In this document: positions 11,401-22,915 of the stretch, piece after piece
How positions within the stretch are numbered: position 1 is the stretch's first letter
Layout of the letters: every line of letters starts with the position of its first letter
Assembly: GCA_900208305.1 (NCBI GenBank)
Contig: OAPG01000013.1
Coordinates: 558,001-622,000, forward strand
From: Melanopsichium pennsylvanicum
Lineage: Eukaryota > Basidiomycota > Ustilaginomycetes > Ustilaginales
Length of the DNA stretch: 64,000 nt
Direction: 5' to 3'
Translations under genes and position numbers: made by a program
Notes under the pieces: generated by a model
What the model saw: only the letters and a program-made list of their open reading frames with translations
The model's database searches: none
Told to the model about the DNA's origin: nothing

Positions 11401-14045
11401 CCGCGTCCTGTCGTCTCTGCTATCTCATCGCCACATCAGTCTAGACGAGATGTTCAGATCAAGGTGGATGTAGAGTACCTGGTCGAAGTTCAACATAGCT
11501 TGGGACACATTTCGGTTTTGTTTTGGTCGTCAGAACAGCGAAAAGGAATGGGATCGGTGGAATTAAAGTATGAATTGGTGAAAGATGATGATGATGATTG
11601 TGATCAAGGTGAAAAGAGTCGAATCTTGCTGCACATTTCACCGGTTGAACCGACGAATGTTTCTGTGTGCATTGGTGCGAATATGTGTGATAAAAGTAGT
11701 GAAATCAACAGCAGTGGTAGAATTAGTGCAAGTGGTAATGACGGTGGCAGAGATGATCAAGTCAAGTGCAAACGAGATCAAGATGACGAGAATGTTGGTG
11801 TGAAGAGTAGTGGTGATGGTGGGGGGTTTCAAATCTTACTTCCAGCAGCTGTGGTGATGGATGCGCAGCAACATTTTGGAAGCATGAGATTGAATTTGGA
11901 TGGATCTGTTTGTAGGTTGAAACTGGGTTTGACTGAATTCGAGCGGAGAGCAGGTGTCGAGGAGAGTAGGGGAGAAGGGATGGCGAATTTCCCTCTTTCT
12001 GCTTTCGAGCTTTCGTCATGTTCTATTCAAGGGTTTTGTTGTTCGGTTTGTCAAAAGGATTCCAAACCGATTCGAACTGGGAATGTGAAAATCAAAAGGC
12101 ATGATGCGGTTGTAGTTAAGTTGGGAAAAAGAAGTGTGAATTGGAAAGCACTACCGAGTGAAGGATGGGAAGAATTGGTTGATGCATGGATGTGTCATGG
12201 AGATCAAAAACTCAATCGAAACCTCACAGAAACCGCTGTCAGGTTTAGTAGCAGACTTGAACATGTGCAAACTTGCATCATTACCAACAAGGATGGAACT
12301 GTCAAAAATGGTGAATCGAACAAAGAATTGATATCTCCAACAATCACAATTTGGGTTGGTGATACATACATGCTCCTTCCCAACAACGTTTTCGATCCAT
12401 CTCTTGTGGACTTTTGTCCAGGTCAGAATGGTCACAAGGTAAGTTTGTTTCCATTTTCTCAATCCGTCCCTCGAACATAAATTTTACCCCCTCGACAAGC
12501 CTTAGAGAGATAGTGCTACATTGTTGATGGTGGTGATGGTGATGGTGATGGTGGGCAAAGTAGAAAAACAAGATGAACGGAACGGCATAGAAAGTCGACA
12601 TACCCTCCCGTCATCCCGCTCTGTGCAAATGCAAAGTGGGAGAGGGAAATGTATCTATGGGTTGTTTCTGACTGATACACCGTTGTCCAAGAACCAAAAC
12701 TCCTTCTCTTCACCTCTTTTTTTTTTCCCTTTCGACTGTTTACGTACCCAAATTGGCTATGCATTTTTCTAGTGCATCCCTTTCCCGTGCTGTCATGCTG
12801 CTACTGCTGCTGCTGCGTTTCTTTCTTTAATCTCTAGCTGTCGCCGAATCTTATCTCTCGCTGTGTCTCGCACCGCCGTTTTCAAACGCGAGAATTGTGT
12901 TTCGGTGCACAAGACCTGTCAAGAGAGAGGAAGCCCAAAATGGCAAACAAGACAGAGGTCGATTAGAAGGTGATTAATAGCAAAGAGTAGGGAGAAGTGG
13001 TCTACTTTTCTTTGGTACGTGGCGATTTGGGTTAAAAGAGGTGGGGTGGGAGGGTTTGCATAGGTCGGAAAGTAAAACACGAACAGAACACAAGCGCACA
13101 CCAAAGATCTTTGGGTGATCTCATAGCTTCTACCCGGCTTAGGCATATTTTTCTTTCCCCCCCGCACAAACACAGTCGACACTCCCCTTCCCCTTTCCTC
13201 CTCTATCACATTATTGGATCTTACTGTCTAATCCCTCTTTGGTGCTAAACCGTTGTCGATCATTCCCATATGCGTTGCTTCGGATGACTGACCACCTTTT
13301 TTTTAATTTTTTTTTTCTTGGTCGTATCTGTGGAATGGGGATCTTGTTTTAGACGGTCATCTGTCAACGCTGTCACAGTGTTCTTGGGGAGATCATGACA
13401 TCGAATTCTAATGAAGATGGAGATGGGGAAATGTCTTGGATGACGGTGAAATTGAGCAAGTACTTGGTTGAACCATTATACAATGCTAACAATGATAACA
13501 AGGATGATGATGATAACGTCTCAATGGAGTTGGTTGGTAGAGATGAAAATAATTGGTTAGGAATCTTATTGTCAGAAATGCAGCATCAAGCAGCTTTGCA
13601 CGGTACAAGACGATTTCACCTCCAGCCCTGCCGTTCATCCTCAGCTGTAGTGGATCAAGAGATTGATAAAGTGGGGATGCTGGAAATGTGGTTGTTTTCA
13701 AAAGCGCGTTTCATCACTTCACTCGACCGTCAATGGTCTATTCTCCACCCTAGCAGTGGTTTTGGTGGTGGTGTTGTTGGAAAAGTTAACATTGAGGATG
13801 GAAAGATTTGGAAGGGTTATCGCGTACTATATAGGCACGTTTCAGGTGTTGACCGCAAAAAAGAAGAAGAAAAAGAAGGGCAAGGGGAAGGAGGAGGAGG
13901 GGAGAGCATAGAAAAGATCCTAGTGCCAAACAAAGTGTATGAGTGGGTTAAGGATGGATTATGGGAGTCCAACACAAGTTTACCCCAAGAGCTCAAGACG
14001 ATCGTTGCAGGATGGAACTGTGCTTACTTGGCAAGGATGGGTTAG
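8473..14045 (+). CDS. Large protein with C-terminal UBE3D/Ipa1-type HECT_2 domain
   Basis: I read two exons, 8473-12438 and 13353-14045, giving 1552 residues. The ATG chosen begins MATLEMQTPHH; upstream in-frame codons are not preceded by a good start. Residues 1 to about 900 are Ser/Thr/Pro-rich and disordered. One charged helical block (ERRRAKLAAQHSAYAARTPQ) is present. The C-terminal 600 residues carry the hallmarks of the HECT-like E2-binding family (human UBE3D, yeast Ipa1). These are LPSEGWEELVDAWMCH at about 1226, WVGDTYMLL at about 1290 and, only after splicing, CQRCHSVLGE at about 1326. Known members bind E2 enzymes, and yeast Ipa1 affects mRNA 3'-end processing. Family members are normally about 400 residues, so the N-terminal extension is unusual. 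Reading through the intron adds 14 codons and a stop at 12480, losing the CxxC motif. Confidence 0.7.
12439..13352 (+). other. 914-bp intron of the HECT_2 gene
   Basis: The donor is AAG/GTAAGT and the acceptor is TTGTTTTAG/ACG, both phase 0. The join restores the family's CxxC motif, which supports it. The length is far above the 70-200 bp of other introns in this window. The interior contains a GGTGAT repeat (about 12524-12555), pyrimidine tracts and no convincing ORF. A nested non-coding transcript or an alternative 3' end is possible but not shown. Confidence 0.75.
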
Positions 14046-14761
14046 ATTTGATTTATTTTACATGATGGTGAGAATGACAGAAATAGTAATTTACGATACG
14101 CCTCTTGGATACAGTACACATCTCGTCGGCAGCGTCATGAATGTAAAAACCACATTATCTCTATTGTATGATCTGAGTGCTGTATGTTGAAAGGGATGGT
14201 GAAACCTTTGCTTGGTTGGCTCTTTTGATCTTAGACAGCTGTCATATTTTGTCGACGATGCAACGCCACTTAACTTAACCTCTTCTCGGCCGCCTGAATC
14301 AAAAATTAAAAATAGATTTCGAATATACTGTTTTTATAGTACAATTTAACATAATGCGATAAGGAAGCTGGAAACAAAACAAAATCACACAAAAAACACA
14401 CACAAACGCGCGCCAGCAAACACACAAAATGCACCAAATCAATTAACTAAAGGCACACATTAATATTAATAATAATAATAATAATAATAATAATCCTTGA
14501 ACCATTCACTCATATCATCTATCCTTGTGAACCTCATCCATCCTTTTTGAACCACATCCATCCTTATATACCTCGGTTCATCATTATACAAAAGTGTTAC
14601 AACAACACTTACAACAAACTACAACCTCAAAATATTGCCCTCCATGGTTATGGCTGCCTGATCACTTCCAATAGCAGATTGACTGCACCACTACAATCTT
14701 TCAACATAATCTCATCTCGATTACGCTCCTCCATCTCGTCGTTGATAACGTGCTTGCCACC
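14046..14761 (+). promoter_or_regulatory. Upstream region of the formin gene with (AAT)n microsatellite
   Basis: No gene is seen between the HECT_2 stop and the formin ATG. An (AAT)n/(TAA)n microsatellite covers about 14462-14493. A CA-rich tract precedes it (14385-14425). ATCCATCC(T) repeats occur near 14520-14570. The start codon context GCCACCATGG is an ideal Kozak sequence. Confidence 0.5.
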
Positions 14762-17700
14762 ATGGATTCTCTATTCGGTCGCAAAAAACGTTCGCGTCAG
14801 TTCAACTCTGATGCTGCAGATAAAGCCATCCCATACGAACGTACCGTCACCACAGCTCGCAATCCCGCTTCAGCAGACAATGCGCTTGCTTCCTCGCAAT
14901 ACCAGCATAATCACCAATATCAAACTAATTCCAGCCCTACCAGCTCCAAACTCTCCATCGGTAACCCTTCCAGCAACCCTACTCTCGGCAGTGGCGTTCA
15001 AAGATCCAGCGCTTACTCTGACGTACCCTATCATCACGACCTCCCTCGTTCTAGACTCGCAAATTCTTCTTCTGCCACTCACAATTCAGAAGATTTCATC
15101 CAATATTCGTCCACGTCAACCATCATCTCCCATTCAAATGCCTCCACCATCTCGTCAACCGCAGGTCTTTCCTCGCATCGTCGTAATCCATCCGGCGCTT
15201 CTTCATCTCGACACGCACTGAGCACCCACGATTCGATCCAATCCAATTCTTCTTTTGCTCCCAATCCCGCTCGTTCTTCCCGCTACACTTCCACCACCAG
15301 TATCGGTAATGAACCCAACACCATTCGATACAATGGTACCATTCACATGCCACAAGACGTCATCAGTCGCATGTCGGTCGCTTCCAACGCTGCTGTAGCC
15401 ACCTACTCGAACACAGACGCGCCATCTGCCAGCACAAGCCATTCCAGCCTCGGCCGCGACTCGTACCAAACCCACCAAACATTGTCATCACACTCTGTCA
15501 AAGCATCCGACTTTGTGTTTCAACGTCCCCCAGACGCCCAAGTCGAACGACTCTTTGCCGAACTCATGGATAAGCGCGATTTCCTCAACGTTCCCGGAGG
15601 AAACCTTTCCGATGAACTCAAAGAGACCGCCAGGCGCAACATGCTCAGTTTCAGCACCGATAAGAAATGGACCTTGGTTTACAATGACAAACTCACCGAA
15701 TGGCACGCTGAAAAGGAACTTGATCGAAATCGTCGTCAACATGCAGCTCAAGTCGGTCCAACCGGAAGTGGTGGCAGCATAATCATCACTCGCAACTCAC
15801 CAGAGTGGTTCATCAAAAAGTTCATGGACGGTACCGTCACCACCAAGCACATTGAATCGCTTGCCGTCACCTTGAGAACGTGTGCCATTGGATGGATTCA
15901 GAATTTCGTCCAAGCAAAAGGTACACCCGTGCTCGCCAGCTTCTTGAGCGGATTGCATGCAAAAGGCATCAAGAACGACAACGACCTCGCCCTCGAATAC
16001 GAAGTGCTCAAGGCGTTTCGATCCTTGTTCAACTCGAAACCGGGTGCCAACGATGCACTCGCTCAACCCAAATGCATCAGTGGCATCACCCACTCGATGA
16101 TTTCGCTCCAACTCACCACTCGCAAGCAGGCCGCCGATATTTTGCTCTTCTTGTGCCACTGGGACAAACCTACAGGTCACCGCCTCGTGCTCAAAGCTTT
16201 TGATGATCTCAAGACGAGCCAGGGAGACCATGGCCGCTTCGATGCGTGGTTTCGCGTGCTCGAACAGACCATCGATGGACGCGGCAAGATGGGTTCCATG
16301 GTCGGCGCTTCTGATGAAGTCAAAAAACTACCCGTGGTCGGACCCCACGAATCCTCGCTCAACGAATACGCCATCAACAATATGTTTCTCATCAACGCCA
16401 TCCTCAATTCCGACATTGTCCCCGAATTCGAGGTGAGGGTGCATCTACGCAATCAGATGGAGGCCAGTGGATTGCAGAGGATTCTCATCAAGATGCGCGC
16501 ATTCAAGAATCCCGATCTCGACGCACAGATCGGCGTGTTCGAAAAGGGTGCCGAGGCGGATCACGAGGATGTGGTCGAGACGTTCAACAAGGAGGTCCTC
16601 ACCGACCTGAGTGATCCCGTAGACGTCTTCCGAGCCATCGTGGGCAAGGTCGAAGGCAGTCGAGCCTACGACTTTTTCCTGTCTGCGCTGCAGCATTTGC
16701 TACTCATTCGACGAGATGGCGATGACCTGGTGCACTACTATCAGCTCATCGATTCCATGGTCACGTCTGTGGTCATGGATCGTAAGGGCGCAGTCGAGGG
16801 AAACGATCTCTCGTCCTTACTCGGCGTCAGTGTCAACAACGTTTTGTCCAGATTCGCCGATCAGGATCACATCAATTCGATGCAGTCCGAGCTCCAGAAA
16901 GCCAAAGCCAAGGCGGCAGCTATGGAACAAGAAAAGCTGGCACTCGAGGCTAAGCTCAAAGCGGGTTCTGATGGTCTCATCGGCAAATTGCAAGAGCAGA
17001 TCGAGAAGCTCGAGGATGACCTTTCGCTCGCCCGAGGTAATGCAGGAGCTGCACGCGAAGAGATGGACGAGATGGAAAAGGCGTACATCGATCGAGTGGT
17101 GGCGCTCGAGATACAGATCCGCGAATTGTACGACATGTTGCGCGAAGCTCAGATGGATGTGAGCGATGTAGCTGCGCCTGGCAAGGGAAGTTTGGATAGG
17201 AAGCAGCTCGTCGACACACTCGAAAAGCAACTCGAAAGGAATAAGACCATTCGCAAACTTGAGGCCAATGCAAGGAAGAACAAGAATGGTGGTGGTGCCA
17301 GTGCTCCCCCTGTGCCGTCCCTACCCGGCGCGACGACGGAAGACGACAGGAGGCGGATCAGCACTTCTGTCCGCAGGCAGTCGAGCTTGGCAAAGCAGGT
17401 CGAGGTGGACGACCACGACGACGACCAAGAGCAAGAGGAAGCACACGATGAAGAAGCTTTGGATCCTGAAGCAGCCAAATGGAAGATCCAGGCCACTTTG
17501 GCGGCAGGTATGGCGCAGAACACCGATTTGGCAAGCAGGATGGTCGACGCGAGGGAATCCAGACGTCGTAAAGTACAAGCTCCTACACCAAAGGATACAC
17601 CCAAGCGCACCTCCCATCCCGCCGTGCGTACGCTGTTGGATGAGATCCGACGTCAGCGAGAAGAAGAGTCGGACTCGGATGACGAGCTCATTGCGGGTAG

Positions 17701-20593
17701 GGGCAAGAAGAAGCCCGTTGCCCTCGCCAGTGTTGCTGAAGGTGATGCCTCGACGGTTTTGGATGCGCTTCCAGTACCGAGTCTTGCACCATCGCCAGTG
17801 CAAGTAGCACCTGTTGGGTTGGCACCGCCCCCACCCCCGCCTCCCCCTCCTCCTCCTCCTCCTCCTCCTCCTCCGCCGCAGATGCTTCCATCCGTTGCAG
17901 CTGGCATTTCAACCGCACAAAAGGGGATGCTGGATTCCGCTGCTATGCCGCCACCGCCGCCGCCTCCACCTCCACCTCCTCCCGCACCGGGAATGGTGCC
18001 AACGTTATCGCAGGCGTCCAGCGCCGACATGCGATCCGCCTTTTCGACACCCGACTCATCCCGTCCAGGTTCGATACTCATCTCGGTGCCAACCACGCCG
18101 GCACCACCCACGGCGCCGCCTCCGCCCGGCTCGGTCGCCGCAGAATCTCCGTCGGTCACCGATGGAGGGTACCGCAACTCGATGCTCAACGTGCGCGCTT
18201 CGTACGCTCCGCTGCATCTTGGGCCGGCCGGTCCCATCGCGGCGCCTCCAGCTCCTGGTGTTGCAGGTTTGTTTGCTAACCACGCCTTGTCGCGCAAGGA
18301 GGTGCTCGCCATGGCTAGTTCCAAGATGAAGCAGCTTCAGTGGGACAAGCTTTCTCCGCAGCATGCGGCCGAGACCATCTTTGGTCAGCACGAGTTGACG
18401 GCGGACGAGGAAAAGCTCGTACAGCAGCTACAGAACCAAGGCCTGTTTGAAGAGATGGAGGAAGACTTCAAGGCCAGGCAGCCTGTCAAGAAGAGTGCGG
18501 CCATGGCCAAGAAGGACAAGATGGAGCTCAAGACGCACCTGTCTTTACAAACGCGACAGGGGATCGAGATGGTGCTCAAGAGGGTCAAGTCAAGTTTGAC
18601 CGACAGTAAGCAGGCTAGTCCTGAAGAAGTTGCTCATCATATTATTAATTGCAACGAAGCCGTGTTGGATCAGAGTTTCCTCACCGAGTTGTTGCGGCAT
18701 TATCCGGAATCTGAAACAAAGGGTCAGTTGGGCGAGTACAGGAATGCTTCGGATGAAGAACTGAGGCTGTTGCATCCAGCGGATAGATTGGTGGTGTTGC
18801 TCATGACGGTTCCTCATCTCAAGGAAAAGGTGAAGGGGTTGTTGTACATGACAAAATACAAGGAAACTTTTGACCTCATCAAGTTGGGCACTGTCAAAGT
18901 TCGAGATGCGTCCGAAGGACTAATCAAGGCAAAAGCTTTCGCTCGACTTTTAAGCCTCATTCTCATGATGGGCAACTACCTCAATTCGACCGGTGTTCAA
19001 GGTGGAGCATTTGGATTCAAGATTTCTTCCATCAACAAGTTGGTGGATACAAAGGCTTCGGATGGTACTACGCTTTTGCACTTTATCGAACGAACCATCT
19101 CGAAATGTTTCCCGGAGGTGGAATCGTTCATGGACGAACTTGCACTTCCAGCCGAAGCATGTCGCGTTCAGCTCTGGGATTTACGAAGAGATTTGGCAGA
19201 ACTTAAATCTGGATCGTTCCAACATCGAAAAGAGTTGGATCGAATTTTGGACGAATCCGAACAGAATTTGGAGGATCCTTATGTTAAGATCATGCTTCCT
19301 TTCCTGAATGATGCTGCATCCGAATTGCAGAGACTCAATGATCAGGTACAATTTACAGAGAGGGTGTACAACGAAGCGCTCAAGTACTTTGGTGAAGGAC
19401 CGGATCCGAAGAAGAGGGGGTTAGGTCAGTTAGCGAATCAGGCGATGAGGACCGAAGACTTTTTCGGTGTTTTCAAGGAGTTTTTGGCGGCGTACAAAAA
19501 GGTGAAAGTGGACAATGTTAGGATTGGAGAACAGAGGTTGTTGGAGGCAAAGAGAAGAGCGGCTGCCGAGGAGAGGGAGAAGGAGAGACAGGAGGCGTTG
19601 GCGAGAAAGGAGGCTGGAGTGGATGATTCCGCCGTGCTCGAGACTCTGTTGGGATCGCTAAGGAGTGGTGGCGGTGGTCCGCATAAGCAGAGGAGAAAAG
19701 CTAGGGAGAGGAGACAGACCAACGCTGCTGCTGCTGCTGCGGCGGCGGCGGCGGCGGGAACAAACGCCGGTACGGTGGGTGGCGTGTCTGAAGATACATC
19801 TGCAGGTGGCGGCAGTGTTATGGTGGGTTCTCAAGCATCTCCTTCGGATGTTGCAGCTGCGATGTTGGCAAAACTGCAAGGTCCAGAGGGAGCGACGGAA
19901 GCCACGCCTAACAGTACTGGTACTAGTAGTAATAGTAGTAGTGCGTTTAGGACGACCAGGAGAAGGGATCGGAGGTCGGGTCGAGACACAATCAATGTTT
20001 CTGGACCTGTTTTGACAAATGCAACTGCTAACAGCAGTAGTGGCAATGCGGGGATGGAAGAGGTGGCTTCACCATCCTTGACATCTACTACAGATGGATC
20101 TCCTTCGTTATCTCAACAAGCTTCTTCTACCACACACACGCCGTCGGCTTCGATCTCGATGTCTTCAACATCTGGATTGCGCGTGTTGGGAGATACAACG
20201 GTTGGTGATTCCACTCTCATGGCTGCATCCTCCTCTTGCTCCTCCTCTTCATTGCAGCACAAAGTCGGTACTTCCGTTCTCGCTGAGAACGTACAAGAAG
20301 ATTACCCTGTGGAGGAGGAAGAGAAAGCGCTTGAATCGGCCGAGTCCGAATACGGAGATGACCACGACGATGATGATGATGGTGATGATGTAGTAGTGGA
20401 TCACACTGGAAAGGTAGAGGAAGGGAAGATTGAAAACGCTCCCAAGGTGTCAAAGAGGAGATCCGGACTAGAGGCAGGTGGTGAAGGAGCAGGAGGATTG
20501 GAAGGAGGAACACCATCGGATTTGGAATGGTTTGATCCCGATTTGTCGGGGTTCAGCATCGCGGGTCAGAGTGTAAAGTCGCAAGCGGAGTAA
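14762..20593 (+). CDS. Diaphanous-related formin (Bni1/Drf-type)
   Basis: This single 1943-residue ORF begins MDSLFGRKK in a perfect Kozak context. Its domain order is that of fungal diaphanous formins. A Ser-rich N-terminus is followed by a GTPase-binding/FH3 region at about 258-640 (DAQVERLFAELMDKRDF...) and a coiled coil at about 700-800. An FH1 proline block sits at about 1020-1125 (runs of 16 or more Pro). The FH2 domain spans about 1180-1580, with LQWDKL and GNYLNSTGVQGGAFGFKISS. A diaphanous autoregulatory domain lies at about 1625-1652 (LETLLGSLRSGG then RRKARERR). FH2 dimers nucleate and elongate actin filaments, FH1 delivers profilin-actin, and Rho-GTPase binding relieves DAD-mediated autoinhibition. 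The tail beyond the DAD adds about 290 low-complexity residues, including a poly-Ala tract and an acidic run. Confidence 0.95.
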   Translation: MDSLFGRKKRSRQFNSDAADKAIPYERTVTTARNPASADNALASSQYQHNHQYQTNSSPTSSKLSIGNPSSNPTLGSGVQRSSAYSDVPYHHDLPRSRLANSSSATHNSEDFIQYSSTSTIISHSNASTISSTAGLSSHRRNPSGASSSRHALSTHDSIQSNSSFAPNPARSSRYTSTTSIGNEPNTIRYNGTIHMPQDVISRMSVASNAAVATYSNTDAPSASTSHSSLGRDSYQTHQTLSSHSVKASDFVFQRPPDAQVERLFAELMDKRDFLNVPGGNLSDELKETARRNMLSFSTDKKWTLVYNDKLTEWHAEKELDRNRRQHAAQVGPTGSGGSIIITRNSPEWFIKKFMDGTVTTKHIESLAVTLRTCAIGWIQNFVQAKGTPVLASFLSGLHAKGIKNDNDLALEYEVLKAFRSLFNSKPGANDALAQPKCISGITHSMISLQLTTRKQAADILLFLCHWDKPTGHRLVLKAFDDLKTSQGDHGRFDAWFRVLEQTIDGRGKMGSMVGASDEVKKLPVVGPHESSLNEYAINNMFLINAILNSDIVPEFEVRVHLRNQMEASGLQRILIKMRAFKNPDLDAQIGVFEKGAEADHEDVVETFNKEVLTDLSDPVDVFRAIVGKVEGSRAYDFFLSALQHLLLIRRDGDDLVHYYQLIDSMVTSVVMDRKGAVEGNDLSSLLGVSVNNVLSRFADQDHINSMQSELQKAKAKAAAMEQEKLALEAKLKAGSDGLIGKLQEQIEKLEDDLSLARGNAGAAREEMDEMEKAYIDRVVALEIQIRELYDMLREAQMDVSDVAAPGKGSLDRKQLVDTLEKQLERNKTIRKLEANARKNKNGGGASAPPVPSLPGATTEDDRRRISTSVRRQSSLAKQVEVDDHDDDQEQEEAHDEEALDPEAAKWKIQATLAAGMAQNTDLASRMVDARESRRRKVQAPTPKDTPKRTSHPAVRTLLDEIRRQREEESDSDDELIAGRGKKKPVALASVAEGDASTVLDALPVPSLAPSPVQVAPVGLAPPPPPPPPPPPPPPPPPPQMLPSVAAGISTAQKGMLDSAAMPPPPPPPPPPPPAPGMVPTLSQASSADMRSAFSTPDSSRPGSILISVPTTPAPPTAPPPPGSVAAESPSVTDGGYRNSMLNVRASYAPLHLGPAGPIAAPPAPGVAGLFANHALSRKEVLAMASSKMKQLQWDKLSPQHAAETIFGQHELTADEEKLVQQLQNQGLFEEMEEDFKARQPVKKSAAMAKKDKMELKTHLSLQTRQGIEMVLKRVKSSLTDSKQASPEEVAHHIINCNEAVLDQSFLTELLRHYPESETKGQLGEYRNASDEELRLLHPADRLVVLLMTVPHLKEKVKGLLYMTKYKETFDLIKLGTVKVRDASEGLIKAKAFARLLSLILMMGNYLNSTGVQGGAFGFKISSINKLVDTKASDGTTLLHFIERTISKCFPEVESFMDELALPAEACRVQLWDLRRDLAELKSGSFQHRKELDRILDESEQNLEDPYVKIMLPFLNDAASELQRLNDQVQFTERVYNEALKYFGEGPDPKKRGLGQLANQAMRTEDFFGVFKEFLAAYKKVKVDNVRIGEQRLLEAKRRAAAEEREKERQEALARKEAGVDDSAVLETLLGSLRSGGGGPHKQRRKARERRQTNAAAAAAAAAAAGTNAGTVGGVSEDTSAGGGSVMVGSQASPSDVAAAMLAKLQGPEGATEATPNSTGTSSNSSSAFRTTRRRDRRSGRDTINVSGPVLTNATANSSSGNAGMEEVASPSLTSTTDGSPSLSQQASSTTHTPSASISMSSTSGLRVLGDTTVGDSTLMAASSSCSSSSLQHKVGTSVLAENVQEDYPVEEEEKALESAESEYGDDHDDDDDGDDVVVDHTGKVEEGKIENAPKVSKRRSGLEAGGEGAGGLEGGTPSDLEWFDPDLSGFSIAGQSVKSQAE

Positions 20594-21120
20594 GGAAACA
20601 CTCTATCTAGCATAGCGTAATAATCTTAACACCTTCCTTCCTTATCAACCGATCCGGGTGGGAGAGATGCAAAGGAACCAGCTTGAAACTACTCAAGTTG
20701 AAGTCTAGATTCTGTGTGTGTCTCTGTGCGTGCAAAGTTTGATTGTCAAGAACTGCCTCGAGTTTGTAAGGGGTAGAATTCATGGCTGTTTAAGCGTGTG
20801 AGTTTGCAGAGTGATGAAACATGCGCAACACAAAATGGCGCTAGAACCTTGAATCGTCTCAATAATGATCTCACAAGCTTGTAAGATTAACAGTACAGAC
20901 AAAGGTATTATTTTATTAAGTAATCATATCGCACCAAAACGCATATGCACACAAACATATGGCGCTCAGGCCAGCACGCACATGTTGACTTTCAGTGTGA
21001 TTCATCTTGTTATCATTATTATTTATCATGATCATCACCCACCACCACCAACTCGTCGTATCCTCATATTCTCTTGGCACCGAGTCAACTTTTCTGTCTA
21101 GAAAAGAATACGGATTCAAG
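20594..21120. other. Formin 3' region and upstream region of the EI24/UreD gene
   Basis: No gene is seen. AT-rich sequence around 20900-21030 includes TTATTATTTATC runs. Two in-frame upstream ATG-containing extensions of the next ORF exist (for example at 21028), but they encode His-rich sequence without family resemblance. Confidence 0.4.
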
Positions 21121-22878
21121 ATGCCACAAGAAACACTTACATTCCCACCACTCTATTGTGTTGTAGGAGCATATCGTCTTGCACACGATGCGGGTTTGTG
21201 GAGACCCATGTGGGCGAAATGTTCTAAAGCCGCAAAACAGGCTGGCATAATCGGCTTGATCTGGGCTATTTTCACTTGGCCTTTTCAAAAACTTTTCGTT
21301 TACTACTTCATGTCCGCCTCAGCCAGCGTCACCGGTTTCAGTGGCTTGTATTCGAAAGTGGTCCAAACCGCTGATATTACCGATGATGGATTACCTTTCA
21401 GAATCCCTGTTCCGAGTCTACAAACGTTTGCAACATTAATGTTTGTATTGGGTCAAGTTCATGCCATCATGGAGTTTTGGTTGAGGAGGAAGTTGAGAGA
21501 GTGTAGGAATACAGCCTATGTTCAGACGGTTAGGAGTAGAGGTAAGGCACCAGATTGGTGGACAGAGTATGTCGAAGAGTTCAAGAACCCTCCAACCGAA
21601 AAGGCGATAAAAGATGCAAAAAAACAAGGATGGTATTTGAAACTCGCTAGTCCCATAGTGAGGTTCTTGATTCTTAAAGGTATGCTTTACTCGCATTCGC
21701 CGGTAAAATTCGCGCTTTTGCGAACCTTGATCCTACTCCTAGATGCTTTCTCTGACACACATATTGACTCTCGCTTCCACTTTTCTCCTTGTTTTTAAAT
21801 GCTTAACCTACCACCGCCGAACACGCTTTTCATGCTTTCGATCTTTTTCTTTGGCCCGGTGGTATGATTTTCAGTGTTTCTCTTGCCCATGGACTTTGTG
21901 CCTTTCTTCGGCATGGCTTTGGGTGCTGCACTTCGATCTCTCACGTACGGTCGATTGGTTCATCAAAGCTTTTTTGAAGCCAAACGAATGTCTCCGTTTC
22001 AGATCGAATTGTGGATTACCGAACGACAAAACGCATACCGCTCGTTTGGCTTTGTCGCCGCACTCATGGAACGTGTGCCTTTGATCGGTATGGTTTTTTC
22101 CATTTCGAACCGTATCGGTGCAGCCATGTGGGCGCATGACTTGGAAAAACGTCAACAAGCTATGCGTGCTTCAATTGCAAACGCTGCCATAGGTTGGTCG
22201 ACCTCAACTTCAAGTTCAACCTGTTCGAATGTACCGCAATTGGAGGAGTACAAGAAGAAACCAACGTTGAAAAAACTGTACAAAAATGCTCAACTTGCAG
22301 ACGAAGCCGTAAGCGAAGATGCAAAAAGTGATGAAGCATATGCAACGTCAGAGACGAGTTTCAACGGTGAGGGTCTAGCAGTTCTCCGTTTCTCCCCTAC
22401 CGATCCGATTTGTATGAATGGTGAAATCAATCATGATGAGAATGGTAAAGCTCAAAGTTTGGGACAAGCCGTATTCTCACACCTTTCGTTCACTTTTCCT
22501 CTGAAACTTATTGCGGCTACGACCAGTTCCAGGAACGCTACGCTCGAAGTTTTGAAGAACAAGGTTGAAAATGGAAATCAACACAATCAAGTTGAGGTTT
22601 TTTCAAAGACGAATTTGGAGGATAGTGATGATGGTAAGAGAAAAGGTGAAGGATTGGAAGCCAAGTTGGGTATGATAGGGGAGAGTATGATGATGAAGCC
22701 GGTTAGTGTTATGTATATTGTAGGATATGGTGGAGGATTAGTTTGTGGAGATAGTATAAATTTGGATGTAGATGTGGGTTCAGGTTGTTCATTAGTTTTA
22801 CTTACACAAGGTAGTACTAAAGTTTTTAAAACTCGAACAAGTCAACCTACAAAAATCATTAGTACAACCACATTCATC

Positions 22879-22915
<37 letters not shown>

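Noticed and set aside
17653..18324. Minus-strand ORF with long poly-Gly opposite the formin
   Set aside because: It is the complement of the FH1 proline repeats. It is a composition artefact, not a gene.
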